Assembly: GCF_030348825.1 (NCBI RefSeq)
Contig: NZ_JAUCES010000005.1
Span: 1,860,001 to 1,924,000 of the forward strand
Length of the DNA: 64,000 nt
Source of the DNA: Fictibacillus sp. b24
GTDB lineage: Bacteria > Bacillota > Bacilli > Bacillales > Fictibacillaceae
Direction: 5' to 3'
Shown here: positions 1 to 8,826 of the stretch, piece by piece
Layout: each line of letters starts with the position of its first letter
How positions within the stretch are numbered: position 1 is the first letter of the stretch
Translations under genes and position numbers: made by a program
The notes under the pieces: model-generated
Databases searched by the model: none
What the model was told of the DNA's origin: nothing
The model's input: only the letters and a program-made list of their open reading frames with translations

Positions 1-1029
1 AACTTTAATTGTTCCGTTATGCATTAAAATAATACGATTATCTGGTATTGCAGCAAATAAAATGAGTAAATCATTTTCATTTGCTATTTTTATTGCAAGT
101 TCTTTTGTTTCATCAAACGATTTTCCTTCAAATACATACGTAAGGAAATCGGTTTTTGCATGTGTAAGAAGTTCTCTTGCTAAATAATTATTGTTTTCTT
201 CTTTAAGACGCTTCATTTCTGCTTCCATATCTAGATGATTAGCTTCCCACTTCTCAATCCGATTTAAGACCTCATTTCGGCCGGTATTAAACTTCGCAGA
301 TATCAATCTAAGTATCTTCAAGCTCTTATTATAATCAGAAAGTGCACGTTGTCCGCACTTGAAATACAACCTTACCGTACCTTTTTGTTTCTCGGCTTTA
401 AATAGTTTAATGATCCCAATTTCAGCAGTTGAACGGACATGTGTGCCTCCACAAGCATTATGCTCAATTCCCTCAATTTCAACGATTCGTATGTTCTCTG
501 TAACTTTAGGCATTTTCAATAATGGTAATTTTTGAAGCTCTTCATCGGTAACAAAGAAAGTATGTACTTTTCTATTTTTATAAATTTCTTCATTAACTGC
601 TTTTTCGAGCATATCCATTTGTTTTTGATTCAGCGTATCCATCTCAATATCAATTGTTGCATATTCTGTCCCTAGATGAAAACTGATTGTTCGTTCATCA
701 TATAATGAATAACAAACAGCTGATAACAGATGCTGCCCGCTATGATGCTGCATGTGGTCAAACCTTCTATGCCAATCTAACTTACAATTAACAGAAGTTG
801 TTTCAGGCAGCCTTTCCAATTGGTGAATTACTTCATCCTTTTCAGTAAAAACATCTAAGACATTTATGCCATTGATGGTCCCAGTATCATTCGGCTGGCC
901 GCCGCCTGTCGGATAAAATGCGGTATCCTCTAAAACAGCAAAAAATTGCCCGTCCTTTTCATATGTTTGTTTGATGGTTGTTTCCCATTCGGCTGTATAT
1001 GGTGAAGAATAATATAATTTTTCGGTCAT
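1..1029 (-). CDS. Alanyl-tRNA editing protein (AlaX-L type), 3' end missing
   Basis: This gene is cut by the left edge: 343 codons are present and the C-terminus lies outside. It matches stand-alone alanyl-tRNA editing proteins, which hydrolyse mischarged Ser- or Gly-tRNA(Ala) in the cytoplasm. The N-terminal part resembles the AlaRS beta-barrel region. The editing core shows HHSGQHLLS (HxxxH zinc motif) and, further on, CGGTH (the CxxxH half). A DHHA1-like tail begins after a coiled stretch rich in E and K, as in the long AlaX form of roughly 390 residues. Start: ATG at 1029, preceded by a GGGATGAC-like ribosome binding site. The family call is firm; the exact mischarged amino acid is not decided by the sequence. 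Confidence 0.88.
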   Translation of the reverse strand, partial: MTEKLYYSSPYTAEWETTIKQTYEKDGQFFAVLEDTAFYPTGGGQPNDTGTINGINVLDVFTEKDEVIHQLERLPETTSVNCKLDWHRRFDHMQHHSGQHLLSAVCYSLYDERTISFHLGTEYATIDIEMDTLNQKQMDMLEKAVNEEIYKNRKVHTFFVTDEELQKLPLLKMPKVTENIRIVEIEGIEHNACGGTHVRSTAEIGIIKLFKAEKQKGTVRLYFKCGQRALSDYNKSLKILRLISAKFNTGRNEVLNRIEKWEANHLDMEAEMKRLKEENNNYLARELLTHAKTDFLTYVFEGKSFDETKELAIKIANENDLLILFAAIPDNRIILMHNGTIKV

Positions 1030-1098
1030 AACTTGTCATCCCTTCATACTCTCTGTTCTTAGTTTAAACTAACATGAATGATGAATAAAACAAAAAGA

Positions 1099-1120
1099 AG
1101 ATAACCTTTGATGGTTATCT
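1099..1120 (-). terminator. Rho-independent terminator of the MerR gene
   Basis: An 8-bp perfect stem (AGATAACC / GGTTATCT) with a six-base loop. Read on the minus strand it is followed by a T-rich tract, and it lies just downstream of the MerR/TipAS gene. Confidence 0.8.
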
Positions 1121-1146
1121 CCTCTTTGAATAGGTCGTGCTAATGA

Positions 1147-1911
1147 TTAATTTTTCATACCAGTATATATGTGGATAGCATCTCTTAGAAATTCAGCAGT
1201 TCCTGGCTTTTCTTTATCATAATACGCCGTGAACCGTTCGTCATCCACATACATCTGTGCAAGGCCTGCGTGGGCTTCTTTGCTATATTCGTTCCAGTAT
1301 AACATGAGCCATTGTTTATGAAGATCAGCTGCTTTTTGAGCTAAATCTCCTGCAGGATCACTTGTTTTAAAGGCTTCAGCAAGTGTCGTGTGAATTTCCT
1401 CTGCAAGCTTTGTTGCTTCATCGTGCTCACTCTGAGTCATGTTTAACACTTTTTCGTTTGATTGATCGACCGCATTATTTCCGTATTTTTCACGAATCTC
1501 TTTACCATATTTTTGTTCGTTCTCTTCAATCATTTGCTTTTTAAATCCTTCAAACTTCTCTTTATCAGTCATCGTAATTCTCCCTTCGTTAGCTGCAATA
1601 GTCTGATCCACATTTGAGATTAGACGGTCTAACTGTTGTCGTTTGCTCAGGAGTTTTTCACGGTGTTCATGGAGTGCTTCAGCTGCATTGAATGCTGGTG
1701 ATGTTATGATATCCTTTATTTGATCTAATGGAAGCCCGAGTTCTTTGTAAAATAAAATTTGCTGTAGTCTATTCACTTCAGCCTCGCCATATATACGATA
1801 TCCTGACGAGTTGATTCTTGCCGGCTTAAGAATTTCAATCTCATCATAATACCGTAAAGTTCTGGTGCTGACTCCCGCTAGTAAACCAAGCTTCTGAATG
1901 GTATATTCCAT
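1147..1911 (-). CDS. MerR-family regulator with TipAS drug-recognition domain
   Basis: A 254-residue transcriptional regulator of the Mta/TipA type. The N-terminus is a MerR winged helix (MEYTIQKLGLLAGVSTRTLR, then YYDEIEIL and GYRIY), followed by a dimerising coiled coil (about 75-110). The C-terminal half (about 125-250) matches the TipAS antibiotic-recognition domain (LYWNEYSKEAHAGLAQMYVDDERF). Such proteins usually activate multidrug exporter genes, and often their own gene, when a ligand binds. I use ATG at 1911 because AGGAGGTGATCAC sits directly before it; an upstream in-frame TTG would place the ribosome binding site inside the coding sequence. No exporter gene adjoins it, so the target is unknown. 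Confidence 0.88.
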   Translation of the reverse strand: MEYTIQKLGLLAGVSTRTLRYYDEIEILKPARINSSGYRIYGEAEVNRLQQILFYKELGLPLDQIKDIITSPAFNAAEALHEHREKLLSKRQQLDRLISNVDQTIAANEGRITMTDKEKFEGFKKQMIEENEQKYGKEIREKYGNNAVDQSNEKVLNMTQSEHDEATKLAEEIHTTLAEAFKTSDPAGDLAQKAADLHKQWLMLYWNEYSKEAHAGLAQMYVDDERFTAYYDKEKPGTAEFLRDAIHIYTGMKN

Positions 1912-2016
1912 GTGATCACCTCCTGACAATTCTCACTTTACACCTTTACGCAACGTGAAGGTCAATAGGTATCCGTTATTATTTTTTATTTTTTGTTATT
2001 TTCGTTTATTCATTAT

Positions 2017-2049
2017 AAAAAAACACTTTGATGCTCTCAAAGTGTTTTC
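2017..2049 (-). terminator. Rho-independent terminator of the two-gene secreted-protein unit
   Basis: Stem AACACTTTGA / TCAAAGTGTT with a short loop, followed on the minus strand by seven T residues. It lies 18 bp beyond the stop codon of the gene ending at 2067. Confidence 0.88.
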
Positions 2050-2066
2050 ATACAATCAATTTTCTT

Positions 2067-3017
2067 TTACTTTGTATTCAATTTTGTTTCGTAAACAAGC
2101 ATCGAGGATGTGTCATCATCGGGAAAAGCATATAACTTTATTGCTTCATCAGTATTTTCAAGATAAACAGGGTTACGTGTAACATTATGTCCCTGTGATG
2201 AAACAAGAGAGATTGGCAGTTCATGTTCAATTTCCATTGTCTTCATATCTAATAAAGCCAATCCGCCTAATTCATATTTGCCTTTATTACTTCCTTGCTG
2301 AGGCAATTCTGTAATGCCGCTGCAAATCATATTGTCTTTACCTGCACTTTCGCAGTCCTGGTAATCAATAAAGTGACTGGGATTACTATCTTTGCTTAAT
2401 ACCTTTCCTTTTGAATCAAACTCATAAAATGTTCTTGAACCCCAGCTTACAGCTTTTAAGTTTCCTTTTTCACCGTCACGCAATATTCCGCCGATATGAT
2501 CATTGGTTCTAAACATTTCTTGGGGCTTCATCGTTTTCGGGTCAACTTTATATATGATGGATTCACTGTTTGGTCGGTACTCAGCGACCGATACCCAAAT
2601 TGATTCACCATCAAATGCAATACCTCCAGGGTGGTACATATCCCCTTCACCGAGTCTAATATCTTTTAAGAGCTCACCTTGTTGATTGAAAACGAACAGA
2701 TGGCCTATTCCTTTTCCTGTTGTGCGGTCGTAACCATCACGAGGCTCTTCATATTTTACAGGCTTTTCAAGGATCTCAACTGAGGACATGTAATATAAAT
2801 CCCCAATCTTTGTCATTCCTTGTGGATGATAGGTATTAAACTTCAAATCAACTTTTTCTTTCTGCTCCCAAGCTGTATCACGGGACAATTGCTTGAAACT
2901 TTCTGCAGATTGGTTTTCGTTTTTCTTTTGTTGAAGACCATCTGGATTTGCAAACGCAGTTGTAATAGAAACAATTGAAACAGCAACAGCTACTGTGAAA
3001 AACATTTTTTTCATCAT
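2067..3017 (-). CDS. Secreted DUF6454-like protein, probable beta-propeller
   Basis: A 316-residue exported protein of unknown function. Residues 1 to about 23 form a signal peptide (KKMFFTVAVAVSIVSITTAFA). The mature part has repeated strand-like segments (HPQGMTKIGDLYYMSS, HPGGIAFDGESIWVSVAEY, GGLALLDMKTMEIEHELP) typical of six-bladed propellers that read out a ligand or enzyme site; this fold is my inference. It resembles proteins annotated DUF6454. Only 25 bp separate it from the upstream phosphodiester glycosidase gene, so they are probably co-transcribed. Start: ATG at 3017, or the adjacent ATG at 3014, behind GAGGAGG. No catalytic residues are recognisable. Confidence 0.7.
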   Translation of the reverse strand: MMKKMFFTVAVAVSIVSITTAFANPDGLQQKKNENQSAESFKQLSRDTAWEQKEKVDLKFNTYHPQGMTKIGDLYYMSSVEILEKPVKYEEPRDGYDRTTGKGIGHLFVFNQQGELLKDIRLGEGDMYHPGGIAFDGESIWVSVAEYRPNSESIIYKVDPKTMKPQEMFRTNDHIGGILRDGEKGNLKAVSWGSRTFYEFDSKGKVLSKDSNPSHFIDYQDCESAGKDNMICSGITELPQQGSNKGKYELGGLALLDMKTMEIEHELPISLVSSQGHNVTRNPVYLENTDEAIKLYAFPDDDTSSMLVYETKLNTK

Positions 3018-3042
3018 TTATCCTCCTCAGGTTCTTCTATTT

Positions 3043-4641
3043 TTAACGTTTTTTAGGTAATAGTAAAATCGCATCACCAACAGGACGTTCACCAGTGGCA
3101 TCTGAAGGTGAGCTTACCATCTTCTGATTTATAGTCATGGTTGTTGAACCGCCTCCGTCAAGGTTCACGGCGTTAACCGCACCTAAAGACTTCAAAAGCT
3201 GTGCACTTTCTTTAAAGTTTGCTCCAACACTTTTTCCTGGTTTTCTACCATCGATTGTCACTAAAAGTATAGAACCGTCAGCTTTTATACCTGCAACGGT
3301 GCGAGGATGACGTTTTTGGCCGAACTGATAAAAGAACTCTGGGTTATCAGGCTGGTGGAATCCTTCTGCAGTCGAAGGAATGGTTATCTTTCCATCCTTT
3401 AAAAGTCTAGGTCCTCCATTAATGATGTTAGTTCCTTTTCCTATTGGGAGAGTGGAATCATCTGCAATTACCTTCTTCTTTACTTTCACTTTTTCTTGAG
3501 TTTGTAAATTTTTAAGTATCCAATTGGCTGATTCTCCGGTTCCAGCTAGTACAGTGCTTCCAAGTGGAATTGAGCCTCCACGTGACTCTCTAATTTCAGT
3601 GACTATTCCCTTGCTGTTCATTACGGCTTCAGCACCTTCACCTATAGGCGTATCTGAACCGAATTGTGATGTATACTGAATCAATTCACTTGAATCGGTA
3701 CAAGTAAAGTCATGTTTTGGCTGATCAGATTCTTTATCACCGATTCCACCGCATCCTCTAATGAGTCCTGGTGCTCGGTTAAGCCCATCTATTTCTCGAT
3801 TGCTGCCATCTGAAGATTGTATAGTAAGCTTAGTTGACACAGTGGATATGCTTCCATGGTTTTTCTCGTTTAATATTAGGCTTGTCCGGCCGTTTACCGC
3901 TTCGCTTGTAAGCTCGCCATCTATCATTGAAACGCCTGCAAGATCCCCTTCTGTTCCATCTTTCGAGCCCATTACAAAGTAACCACCATTGATTCCGCCT
4001 AGTGCATTTAACCTTTTTGACATACTTGTCAGTGTTTCTTTTCCAGGAATTTGTTCAGTAGCTATTACTGGCGATACACTTCCTTTAAAGGTTTTGGGAT
4101 CAATCTCTATAACATTGACAGCATACGGTCCTGTAGTCGGTTCTCCATCTTCCGCAGTAAAAATAACCTTTGAATCTTTGTAACCCTTTGATACGAGGTC
4201 TTCTTGAATAGCTTTAGCTTGCAACTCTTCTTGATATGAACCGATTCTTACAACATAACCGAGGGGTTTCTGTTCTGGGTCATCTTGCGCTCTTTCTTTA
4301 ATGGTTTTAATAAATGAAGTGTAACCATCAGATGCAAGCTTTTCTTTAAGCTCAATGGCATCTTCTCTTTCATTAAGAAAATCTACGTTTACCATGTACG
4401 CATCGTTCTGATTTGCTTTTCCATATACAATTCGAGAATAGGTTGCACCTTCTTGTATTTGGCGAGTTTTTTTATTTGTAATCTCCTTAAATGGTGATTT
4501 TGTCTCTGCTTCAACAGTATTTATTTTTGATATATGACCATCTGTAAAAGCTGGTATAGAAAGCATCATTAATGCTGTTAATGTGATATGAGAAGTTCTC
4601 TTAATAAACTTATTCTGTGATGAAAATATTACGTTCTTCAT
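3043..4641 (-). CDS. Secreted phosphodiester glycosidase (NAGPA domain) with SPOR-like region
   Basis: A 532-residue exported protein. The first 45 or so residues are a signal peptide. Residues about 70-160 hold two SPOR-like units (AYMVNVDFLNEREDAIELKE, YVVRIGSYQEELQAKAIQED), a module that binds denuded peptidoglycan glycan strands. The remainder is a NAGPA-type domain (DUF2233 family): GGINGGYFVMGS, TNIINGGPRLLKDGK, HPRTVAGIKADG and the terminal NLDGGGSTTM motif. Family members cleave sugar-phosphate diester bonds. A wall-bound enzyme acting on envelope polymers is the natural inference; the substrate is unknown. It is the first gene of a probable pair with the DUF6454-like gene. Confidence 0.85.
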   Translation of the reverse strand: MKNVIFSSQNKFIKRTSHITLTALMMLSIPAFTDGHISKINTVEAETKSPFKEITNKKTRQIQEGATYSRIVYGKANQNDAYMVNVDFLNEREDAIELKEKLASDGYTSFIKTIKERAQDDPEQKPLGYVVRIGSYQEELQAKAIQEDLVSKGYKDSKVIFTAEDGEPTTGPYAVNVIEIDPKTFKGSVSPVIATEQIPGKETLTSMSKRLNALGGINGGYFVMGSKDGTEGDLAGVSMIDGELTSEAVNGRTSLILNEKNHGSISTVSTKLTIQSSDGSNREIDGLNRAPGLIRGCGGIGDKESDQPKHDFTCTDSSELIQYTSQFGSDTPIGEGAEAVMNSKGIVTEIRESRGGSIPLGSTVLAGTGESANWILKNLQTQEKVKVKKKVIADDSTLPIGKGTNIINGGPRLLKDGKITIPSTAEGFHQPDNPEFFYQFGQKRHPRTVAGIKADGSILLVTIDGRKPGKSVGANFKESAQLLKSLGAVNAVNLDGGGSTTMTINQKMVSSPSDATGERPVGDAILLLPKKR

Positions 4642-4758
4642 TTATGCCTCCTTTTATACGTGATTTCTTTACCTTACTAAAAAGTTATTAAGATATAGTA
4701 AAAGGAGCTTTGCATGTTTGTAAAGAATGGTTAACAACATTTGAATGTATCAAACGTT

Positions 4759-4788
4759 AAAAAACCACATGCGGCATTAGCATGTGGT
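4759..4788 (-). terminator. Rho-independent terminator of the glycosylation cassette
   Basis: Stem CCACATGC / GCATGTGG with a seven-base loop. On the minus strand six T residues follow. It lies 20 bp past the stop of the DUF2238 gene. Confidence 0.9.
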
Positions 4789-4807
4789 ATAAATCATCTC
4801 TATTTTT

Positions 4808-5383
4808 TTAATTCATTTTAAAACGTTTTTTCGTCTTAACTGCTGCAATAGCAGCTATAACGATTGCTCCTGCCGTATCGGCAAGTAAATCCACCATCGT
4901 ATCAAAGTTTCCTCCGCCTTGTAAGGTCATATTAAAAAATTGATCCATGCTGAATTCATAAATTTCCCACACAACCCCTCCAAAAACGGAAAAGGCAAGT
5001 ACGAATAAGAATACGAGCCAATAAGAAATATCATTCCTTGTATGTTGATGTGTCATTCGTTCATAAAGAGCGATGGCCACAAACGCCAATAATGCGCCAC
5101 TTAATAGGTGTAAGAAGGTATCCCACCAGCCTAAATGATAAAATCCTAAAATTGACCCTAAATATTGTGAAGCAAATAAAAAGGCAAAATAGGATAGCAT
5201 AATCGGCATATTAAACTTTATTTTCGTAAAAAGGATTAAACATAACGGAATAAGTCCGCAAAATATTGCCCCAAAAGCAACCTGATAACTATGTGTTTCA
5301 CCTTTCGTAAAATAATAAAAACAAAGGTAAGCCATAAATATGACGTACGCAGCACTTAGTATCAGAAGAAATTTACGTTTCAT
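4808..5383 (-). CDS. DUF2238 (YjdF-like) membrane protein
   Basis: A 191-residue membrane protein with about six hydrophobic segments. Conserved polar motifs between segments (WWDTFLHLLSGALLA, GGVVWEIYEFSMDQ, DTMVDLLADTAGA) place it with the DUF2238/YjdF family, whose biochemical role is unknown. It is the last gene of a four-gene unit with a GtrA protein, a GT2 glycosyltransferase and a YkoS-like protein, so a part in envelope glycan handling is suggested by position only. I choose ATG at 5383, behind GAGGTGACC; an upstream in-frame start would extend into the gtrA end. A distant relative is encoded at 13596-14216. Confidence 0.78.
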   Translation of the reverse strand: MKRKFLLILSAAYVIFMAYLCFYYFTKGETHSYQVAFGAIFCGLIPLCLILFTKIKFNMPIMLSYFAFLFASQYLGSILGFYHLGWWDTFLHLLSGALLAFVAIALYERMTHQHTRNDISYWLVFLFVLAFSVFGGVVWEIYEFSMDQFFNMTLQGGGNFDTMVDLLADTAGAIVIAAIAAVKTKKRFKMN

Positions 5384-5390
5384 TATATGG

Positions 5391-5831
5391 TCACCTCGTT
5401 TTATTAAATACAAAATATTTTTGTCCGTAATAGTTCATTAGGGTATAGAAACAAGCTCCGAAAAATACGGAAGCTTCTTTATTCGTAACGAGTATGAGGC
5501 TTGTTTCGTTAAGTATTCCGGACCATATTAAATGACTTAAACCATAAGCACCAAAATATGAAATTGCAATAATGGCCACAAAGCGTAGGCCACTTACTCC
5601 CAATGAAGTGCTGCTTTTAAATGTGAAATTACGGTTTAATATATAACTTATTACAGCACCACAAGTGTTGCCGATAAATGTAGAGATCCAATAGTTTAAT
5701 CCAATTCCGTTCATCAAGAGAAAAATGATGGAAAGACCTATGCCTGTATTAACAATGCCAACCAATAAAAAACGGATAAAGGAGTTAGTTGGTTTCAGGA
5801 AGTTTTCGAAGGTTGAGATTATAAGATTCAT
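5391..5831 (-). CDS. GtrA-family membrane protein (probable lipid-linked sugar flippase)
   Basis: A 146-residue protein with four predicted membrane segments. FLLVGIVNTGIGLSIIFLL near the N-terminus and YILNRNFTFKS after the second segment are characteristic of GtrA/GtcA proteins, which are thought to move undecaprenyl-phosphate-linked sugars across the membrane. Its start overlaps the end of the glycosyltransferase gene by 47 bp in another frame, which implies coupled translation. The pairing with a GT2 enzyme and a multi-spanning partner is the usual arrangement of three-component glycosylation systems. Confidence 0.88.
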   Translation of the reverse strand: MNLIISTFENFLKPTNSFIRFLLVGIVNTGIGLSIIFLLMNGIGLNYWISTFIGNTCGAVISYILNRNFTFKSSTSLGVSGLRFVAIIAISYFGAYGLSHLIWSGILNETSLILVTNKEASVFFGACFYTLMNYYGQKYFVFNKTR

Positions 5832-6822
5832 CTTTCACTCTCTGTGTATTTTTTAATGGAAGCGGCTGTGTAAAGGTTTTTGAATCAATTTCAACGGTAT
5901 ACTTCGGCCGGCGCTTTGACTCCTTGTAAATTTTTCCTATATATTCACCTATCAGCCCTATCCCTATTAATTGGAGTCCTCCAATCAGCCATATGGATGT
6001 AATAAGGGATGTCCACCCTGTTTCGGTGTCCCCAATAAATTTTAGGGAGAAAAAATATACACCGAATAGAAGGCTGACAAAGAAAGAAACAAGACCTGTA
6101 ATGAGAACAAACCTTATTGGGGTTACAGAAAAAGAGGTAATACCATCGAATGCAAAGTAGAGCATCTTTTTCAGCGGGTATTTTGTCTCTCCTGCTAAAC
6201 GTTCTTTTCGATCATAATAAACAGAAGTTGATTTATATCCGATTAAAGGCACAATACCTCGTAAAAACATATTGACTTCCTCGAATTTTTCTAATTCTTG
6301 CAATGCTCGTTTACTCATTAATCGGAAGTCTGCATGATTGTAAACAAGGCTAACACCCATTTTATTCATTAATTTATAAAAGAACTCTGCGCTGCTGCGC
6401 TTAAAAAATGTGTCACAATCTCTTTTTTTCCTCACACCATATACGATGTCATGCCCTTTTTTAAACATATCAACAAAAGTCGGGATTACTTGAATATCAT
6501 CTTGAAGGTCAGCATCAATGGATAAAACACAATCTGATGTATCCTTTGCAGTAAAAAGACCAGCTAGTAAAGCATTCTGATGTCCAACATTTCGAGAAAG
6601 CTTTAATCCTCTGATATGATTGTCTGTTAAACTTCCTTTATGGATGATCGACCATGTTAGGTCCTTGCTGCCATCATCAACAAATAACAAGTTACTTTCA
6701 CTTGAGATCTGTTCCTCGGCTATCATTGTAATCAAAAGTTTATGCAAGCAATCAATTGTTGCCGGCAATACTTCCTCCTCGTTGTAACAAGGAACAACAA
6801 TCGTTAAAACCGGTTGTTTCAT
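5785..6822 (-). CDS. GT2 glycosyltransferase, GtrB/CsbB/YkoT-like
   Basis: A 345-residue membrane-anchored family 2 glycosyltransferase, predicted to load a sugar from a nucleotide donor onto undecaprenyl phosphate at the inner membrane face. It shows VVPCYNEEEVLPATI at the N-terminus, FVDDGSKD, the SIDADLQDD metal/nucleotide motif, and two C-terminal membrane segments (about 235-260 and 270-295), as in CsbB, YkoT and GtrB. The sugar is not predictable. It lies 18 bp downstream of the YkoS-like gene and overlaps gtrA. Start: ATG at 6822 after GGAGGGC. Confidence 0.9.
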   Translation of the reverse strand: MKQPVLTIVVPCYNEEEVLPATIDCLHKLLITMIAEEQISSESNLLFVDDGSKDLTWSIIHKGSLTDNHIRGLKLSRNVGHQNALLAGLFTAKDTSDCVLSIDADLQDDIQVIPTFVDMFKKGHDIVYGVRKKRDCDTFFKRSSAEFFYKLMNKMGVSLVYNHADFRLMSKRALQELEKFEEVNMFLRGIVPLIGYKSTSVYYDRKERLAGETKYPLKKMLYFAFDGITSFSVTPIRFVLITGLVSFFVSLLFGVYFFSLKFIGDTETGWTSLITSIWLIGGLQLIGIGLIGEYIGKIYKESKRRPKYTVEIDSKTFTQPLPLKNTQRVKDESYNLNLRKLPETN

Positions 6823-6840
6823 ATGTGCCCTCCTGGCTGT

Positions 6841-8520
6841 TTACCTCGCTTTATATAAATGAATTTTCCACGCTGCTGTATCCGATTCAAAAATCTTTTC
6901 TAGCTTCAATCCAAGATCCTCCGCATGATCGATTGGCAGAGCTGAAAATATGTATTCTCCGCCTAACTTTTTAAAAGGCTCAATATTAAGCTGGAGGTTG
7001 TTCAGCCTCTCTGTTGAGTTCTTTTTAAACATATAATGCTTACCGAGCTGATCGGTAAATATGTAGCAGCGTCCTCCCCATTCATCATAATACCTACGAA
7101 GTCTTTTGTTTTTTTGGAGCTCTTTCTCCATTATTTCCCGAAACGCGTATTTGTATGTTATTGGGTAGAAATTGTTATACGTATCAAGAGTATAAAAACC
7201 GTTATATTGTGCAATTGCAGGATGAATGCCAATACTAGCAACACGGTAACTCGCCAATGGTTTTGCTATGTACTCTTCAATCTCCTGAAACAAGTCTTCT
7301 GCATAAAATTCTTTTACGCTCGGCTTTTTTCTATAAATGATTTCATCGTTAAACAAAAAGAGAATGATAATTTGACCAATGATAAAGTAAGGAATGGCGG
7401 CTTTTAGTACCTTGCCATGATTCATAATTATCTTCAGACCGAGAGCAAATCCCATGTATATAACGAGTGGACGTAAAAAGTGAAACCTTGCAAAATTAAA
7501 CGTGTCCATAAAGTGAAAACGTTCTGTCAATGGCAGCCACCCTTTATAAAACCAAAAAGCGTACCAAGCAGATAATGCGAAATTAAAAACAAATAAAAAA
7601 ACAAAAACTTTCTCTTGTTTCCATAGTTTTTTAAACAAGACTAAAAATAATGCAAGAATGGTTGCGAGAAGTATAAATAAACCATGAACGGTCATTACAT
7701 GAGTATGTCCGAGCACAAAATTCTTAAAAGTGAGTCTCGTTACCCACCAAAAGGGTAATCGTGCATGAAAATATTCGTCTCTTGTATTTGGTTCATCATC
7801 AAAAATAAACGAATAGACAAGTCTATACTCAATGAGGAGAAAAACGAAAGTCATAAAGACAATGGATAAGAAAAATCGCCAATTCCACCCTTTTCCTCGG
7901 ATAACATCCATAAGCCAAAAGATTCCTAAGGCAAATAATAAGAAGAAAAAACCGAGCACAAAGCTTGAGTAAAACGGAAGCAATGTGAGAACCAAATAGT
8001 TTCTCCACGCTTTTTCTCCATTACGGATATTTAGAAAAGCCCACAATGCTAAGGGCATACCAAGTGTACTAAGCATTCCAGAAGGCCAGAATGGAGTAAG
8101 TGCGAATGCAAGTGCTGTGCCAATCGTGATTAGAGTGTACTTTTGCTCAGGCAAATAATGTTGTTTTAATAATAAATACATGCCGATAAATGCGAAAATC
8201 CGAGTGATCGCTTGGCTGATAAAATAAGCGGTCATAGTGGGGAAAATGGCATGCAGCCAAACGATACCGCTAAATTCTGTTCCTAATGCGTTTCTTGGGA
8301 GACCGTTAATAATTTGAGGAATTGTTGAATTAACATTTCCAAACAGCAAACCGCTCTCTTTAAGTACCTTGTACCAAGCAAGGTTGGAATCAAGATTATC
8401 GTGGACACGAATGTGTGCATTTTCACCTAAAATGAGTAAGGGAGATAAATATAAAAGGATAACAAAAAATGAAAAATATAAACATTTACGTTCAAAAGGA
8501 TTAACATTTTTAAGAAACAC
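6841..8520 (-). CDS. DUF6044 / YkoS-like polytopic membrane protein
   Basis: A 559-residue protein with about a dozen membrane segments and a C-terminal extracytoplasmic part of about 150 residues. An early loop carries ENAHIRVHDNLDSNLAWYK, a signature I recognise from B. subtilis YkoS (DUF6044). In the related CsbB-GtcA-YfhO system, the large polytopic partner is a GT-C-type transferase that moves the flipped sugar onto an envelope polymer. This gene sits in the equivalent place, first in a unit with GT2 and gtrA. The GT-C role is inference. The start is GTG at 8520 with a weak GGGGTG site upstream. It is the promoter-proximal gene of the four. Confidence 0.8.
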   Translation of the reverse strand: MFLKNVNPFERKCLYFSFFVILLYLSPLLILGENAHIRVHDNLDSNLAWYKVLKESGLLFGNVNSTIPQIINGLPRNALGTEFSGIVWLHAIFPTMTAYFISQAITRIFAFIGMYLLLKQHYLPEQKYTLITIGTALAFALTPFWPSGMLSTLGMPLALWAFLNIRNGEKAWRNYLVLTLLPFYSSFVLGFFFLLFALGIFWLMDVIRGKGWNWRFFLSIVFMTFVFLLIEYRLVYSFIFDDEPNTRDEYFHARLPFWWVTRLTFKNFVLGHTHVMTVHGLFILLATILALFLVLFKKLWKQEKVFVFLFVFNFALSAWYAFWFYKGWLPLTERFHFMDTFNFARFHFLRPLVIYMGFALGLKIIMNHGKVLKAAIPYFIIGQIIILFLFNDEIIYRKKPSVKEFYAEDLFQEIEEYIAKPLASYRVASIGIHPAIAQYNGFYTLDTYNNFYPITYKYAFREIMEKELQKNKRLRRYYDEWGGRCYIFTDQLGKHYMFKKNSTERLNNLQLNIEPFKKLGGEYIFSALPIDHAEDLGLKLEKIFESDTAAWKIHLYKAR

Positions 8521-8644
8521 TCATAACACCCCATCATTAAAATAGAGTCGATTAACAGGTTTCACATAATAAAAACTTTGTATACTCTAATTTTATCCAT
8601 AAAAAAAAGACACTATGATGTGCCTTTAAATGATTATTAATTTA

Positions 8645-8816
8645 GAAAGTGGTTGATTTCCGTTTCAGGTGCTCGCTTTCCGCGGGGCAGGCGGTGAGCC
8701 ACATTCGTAACGTTTCACTCTTAAGTGTCTCCCTGCCCGCCTCGCATCTTACACTCCAATCAACAATCATAGAAGACAAAATGTAAAAGCAACAATCTGT
8801 TAGAAAAGAGCGTTTT
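8645..8816 (+). repeat. Dispersed repeat, copy A
   Basis: Copy of the GC-rich dispersed element found nine times in this window. The core starts at GAAAGTGGTTGATTTCCG and ends CCAATCAAC (8756-8764). The right terminal arm, beginning AAAAGCAACAATCT, is present (8785-8816), while the left arm is decayed. It lies downstream of the AAC(6')-like gene and upstream of the glycosylation cassette, filling most of a 306-bp gap that holds no gene. Confidence 0.85.
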
Positions 8817-8826
8817 AAAAAAAGTC

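Noticed and set aside
7036-7407. 123-codon plus-strand ORF inside the YkoS-like gene
   Set aside because: It is the antisense shadow of a gene with strong family similarity.
8590-8625. Terminator hairpin near 8600
   Set aside because: The stem is short with a mismatch in the middle (GACAC / GTGCC); not convincing enough to list.
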